Positions 43,008 through 43,354 of a stretch of 43,354 nucleotides of DNA are shown piece after piece. Position 1 is the first letter of the stretch. Every line of letters begins with the position of its first letter. Source of the stretch: JANRKF01 sp964519595 (lineage in GTDB: Bacteria; Pseudomonadota; Alphaproteobacteria; Rickettsiales; SXRF01); NCBI GenBank assembly GCA_964519595.1, contig CAZFJN010000011.1:1-43354 (forward strand). Direction: 5' to 3'. The notes under the pieces were generated by a model. The model saw only the letters and a list, made by a program, of their open reading frames with translations, had not been told where the DNA came from and did no database searches. The position numbers were made by a program, and so were the translations under genes.

Positions 43008-43354
43008 ATGAATTTTACTTTTGAATTTGAGCCTTCTGGAAATATCGCCGTGCCAAATAGCGGCGATCTGGAAAAGCTCGATGATCACAATGCGATTGTG
43101 GTATTTACGCAAGGCGCGATGCAGGATGGTCGTTCTTATTATGCTTATACTGCGGTAAAGCCTAGTCTTTACAAAAAATTCTGTCAAATGACCAGATCAG
43201 GGCAAGCGGTTGTTCTTGGCGAATATGGCGAGGTTATCGCCGCCGGATTCAGCTTCAATCCACCGCCGGAAGTGGTTGATAAAATGCAACGCAAATATGG
43301 TTGCAATCCGCAGTTTCAGGATAATCTGATCAATGAAGCACTCCGCCAGCAGAA
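43008..43354 (+). CDS. Unknown protein, 3' truncated by window end
   Basis: A reading frame of at least 115 codons from the ATG at 43008 stays open to the last base. It begins MNFTFEFEPSGNIAV and has a predicted beta-rich middle (HNAIVVFTQGAM, SYYAYTAVKPSLYKKF, VVLGEYGEVIAAG) followed by a helical charged region. No signal peptide. The family is not recognised and the C-terminus is outside the window. Codon use is like that of the neighbouring genes. Confidence 0.75.
   Translation, partial: MNFTFEFEPSGNIAVPNSGDLEKLDDHNAIVVFTQGAMQDGRSYYAYTAVKPSLYKKFCQMTRSGQAVVLGEYGEVIAAGFSFNPPPEVVDKMQRKYGCNPQFQDNLINEALRQQ

Overview
The window looks like a chromosomal segment of an AT-rich alphaproteobacterium. 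Evidence: tail genes of the gene-transfer-agent (GTA) type, the alphaproteobacterial order dacA-holB-metG-tatD-MBL hydrolase, the hisS-prfA-prmC-DUF4167 block, an alpha-type EPSP synthase and a GTA TIM-barrel tail protein. Ankyrin-like proteins, Asn/Gln-rich unknown proteins and dispersed GTA genes would fit the lower-GC, host-associated or predatory alpha lineages, but aroA, ilvE and psd argue against an extremely reduced genome. The order cannot be fixed from this sequence alone.

Layout. Positions 1-2100 hold two tRNA genes (Val-GAC, Arg-CCT), each with the same ~104 bp structured repeat directly at its 3' end, a GT4 glycosyltransferase between them, and a ~190 bp nested palindrome. Positions 2133-10750 hold a GTA/phage tail module: NlpC/P60 peptidase (gp14-like), a 1539 bp tandem duplication carrying two diverged ankyrin-like proteins plus a copied 3' end of the peptidase gene, the gp15-like TIM-barrel tail protein (broken by a 100-N assembly gap), an orphan ParD-like antitoxin, a DUF2793 protein and a small TM/coiled-coil protein. 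Positions 10881-16950 hold dacA, holB (tmk is absent from its usual slot), metG, tatD, an MBL hydrolase and an unknown gene. Positions 17283-22538 hold an unknown membrane protein, a fused aroA-cmk and a convergent 932-aa XRE-like protein. Positions 22996-25531 hold a partner-switching cassette (STAS antagonist, HATPase, response-regulator PP2C phosphatase). On the minus strand from 25533 to 36373 lie mnmA, psd, ilvE, pgeF, DUF4167, prmC, prfA, hisS and a degenerate sensor kinase; a plus-strand surface-antigen-like gene sits at 27841. Positions 36473-39441 hold an operon of three paralogous membrane proteins of no recognised family. Then come groEL-groES with a heat-shock-type promoter, a family 5 uracil-DNA glycosylase and two unknown genes, the last running off the window.

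How it fits together. Most of the window is housekeeping: translation (metG, hisS, prfA, prmC, mnmA, tRNAs), replication and repair (holB, UDG), envelope (dacA, psd, GT4), amino acids and nucleotides (aroA-cmk, ilvE) and chaperones. The accessory interest is in (i) the duplicated ankyrin cassettes inside the GTA tail module, whose upstream DNA is almost identical while the proteins have diverged strongly; (ii) the three-paralog membrane operon beside a pseudo-histidine kinase; (iii) the partner-switching cassette divergent from a large XRE-like protein; and (iv) several nested palindromes and many short tandem duplications, including in-frame ones in holB and prmC.
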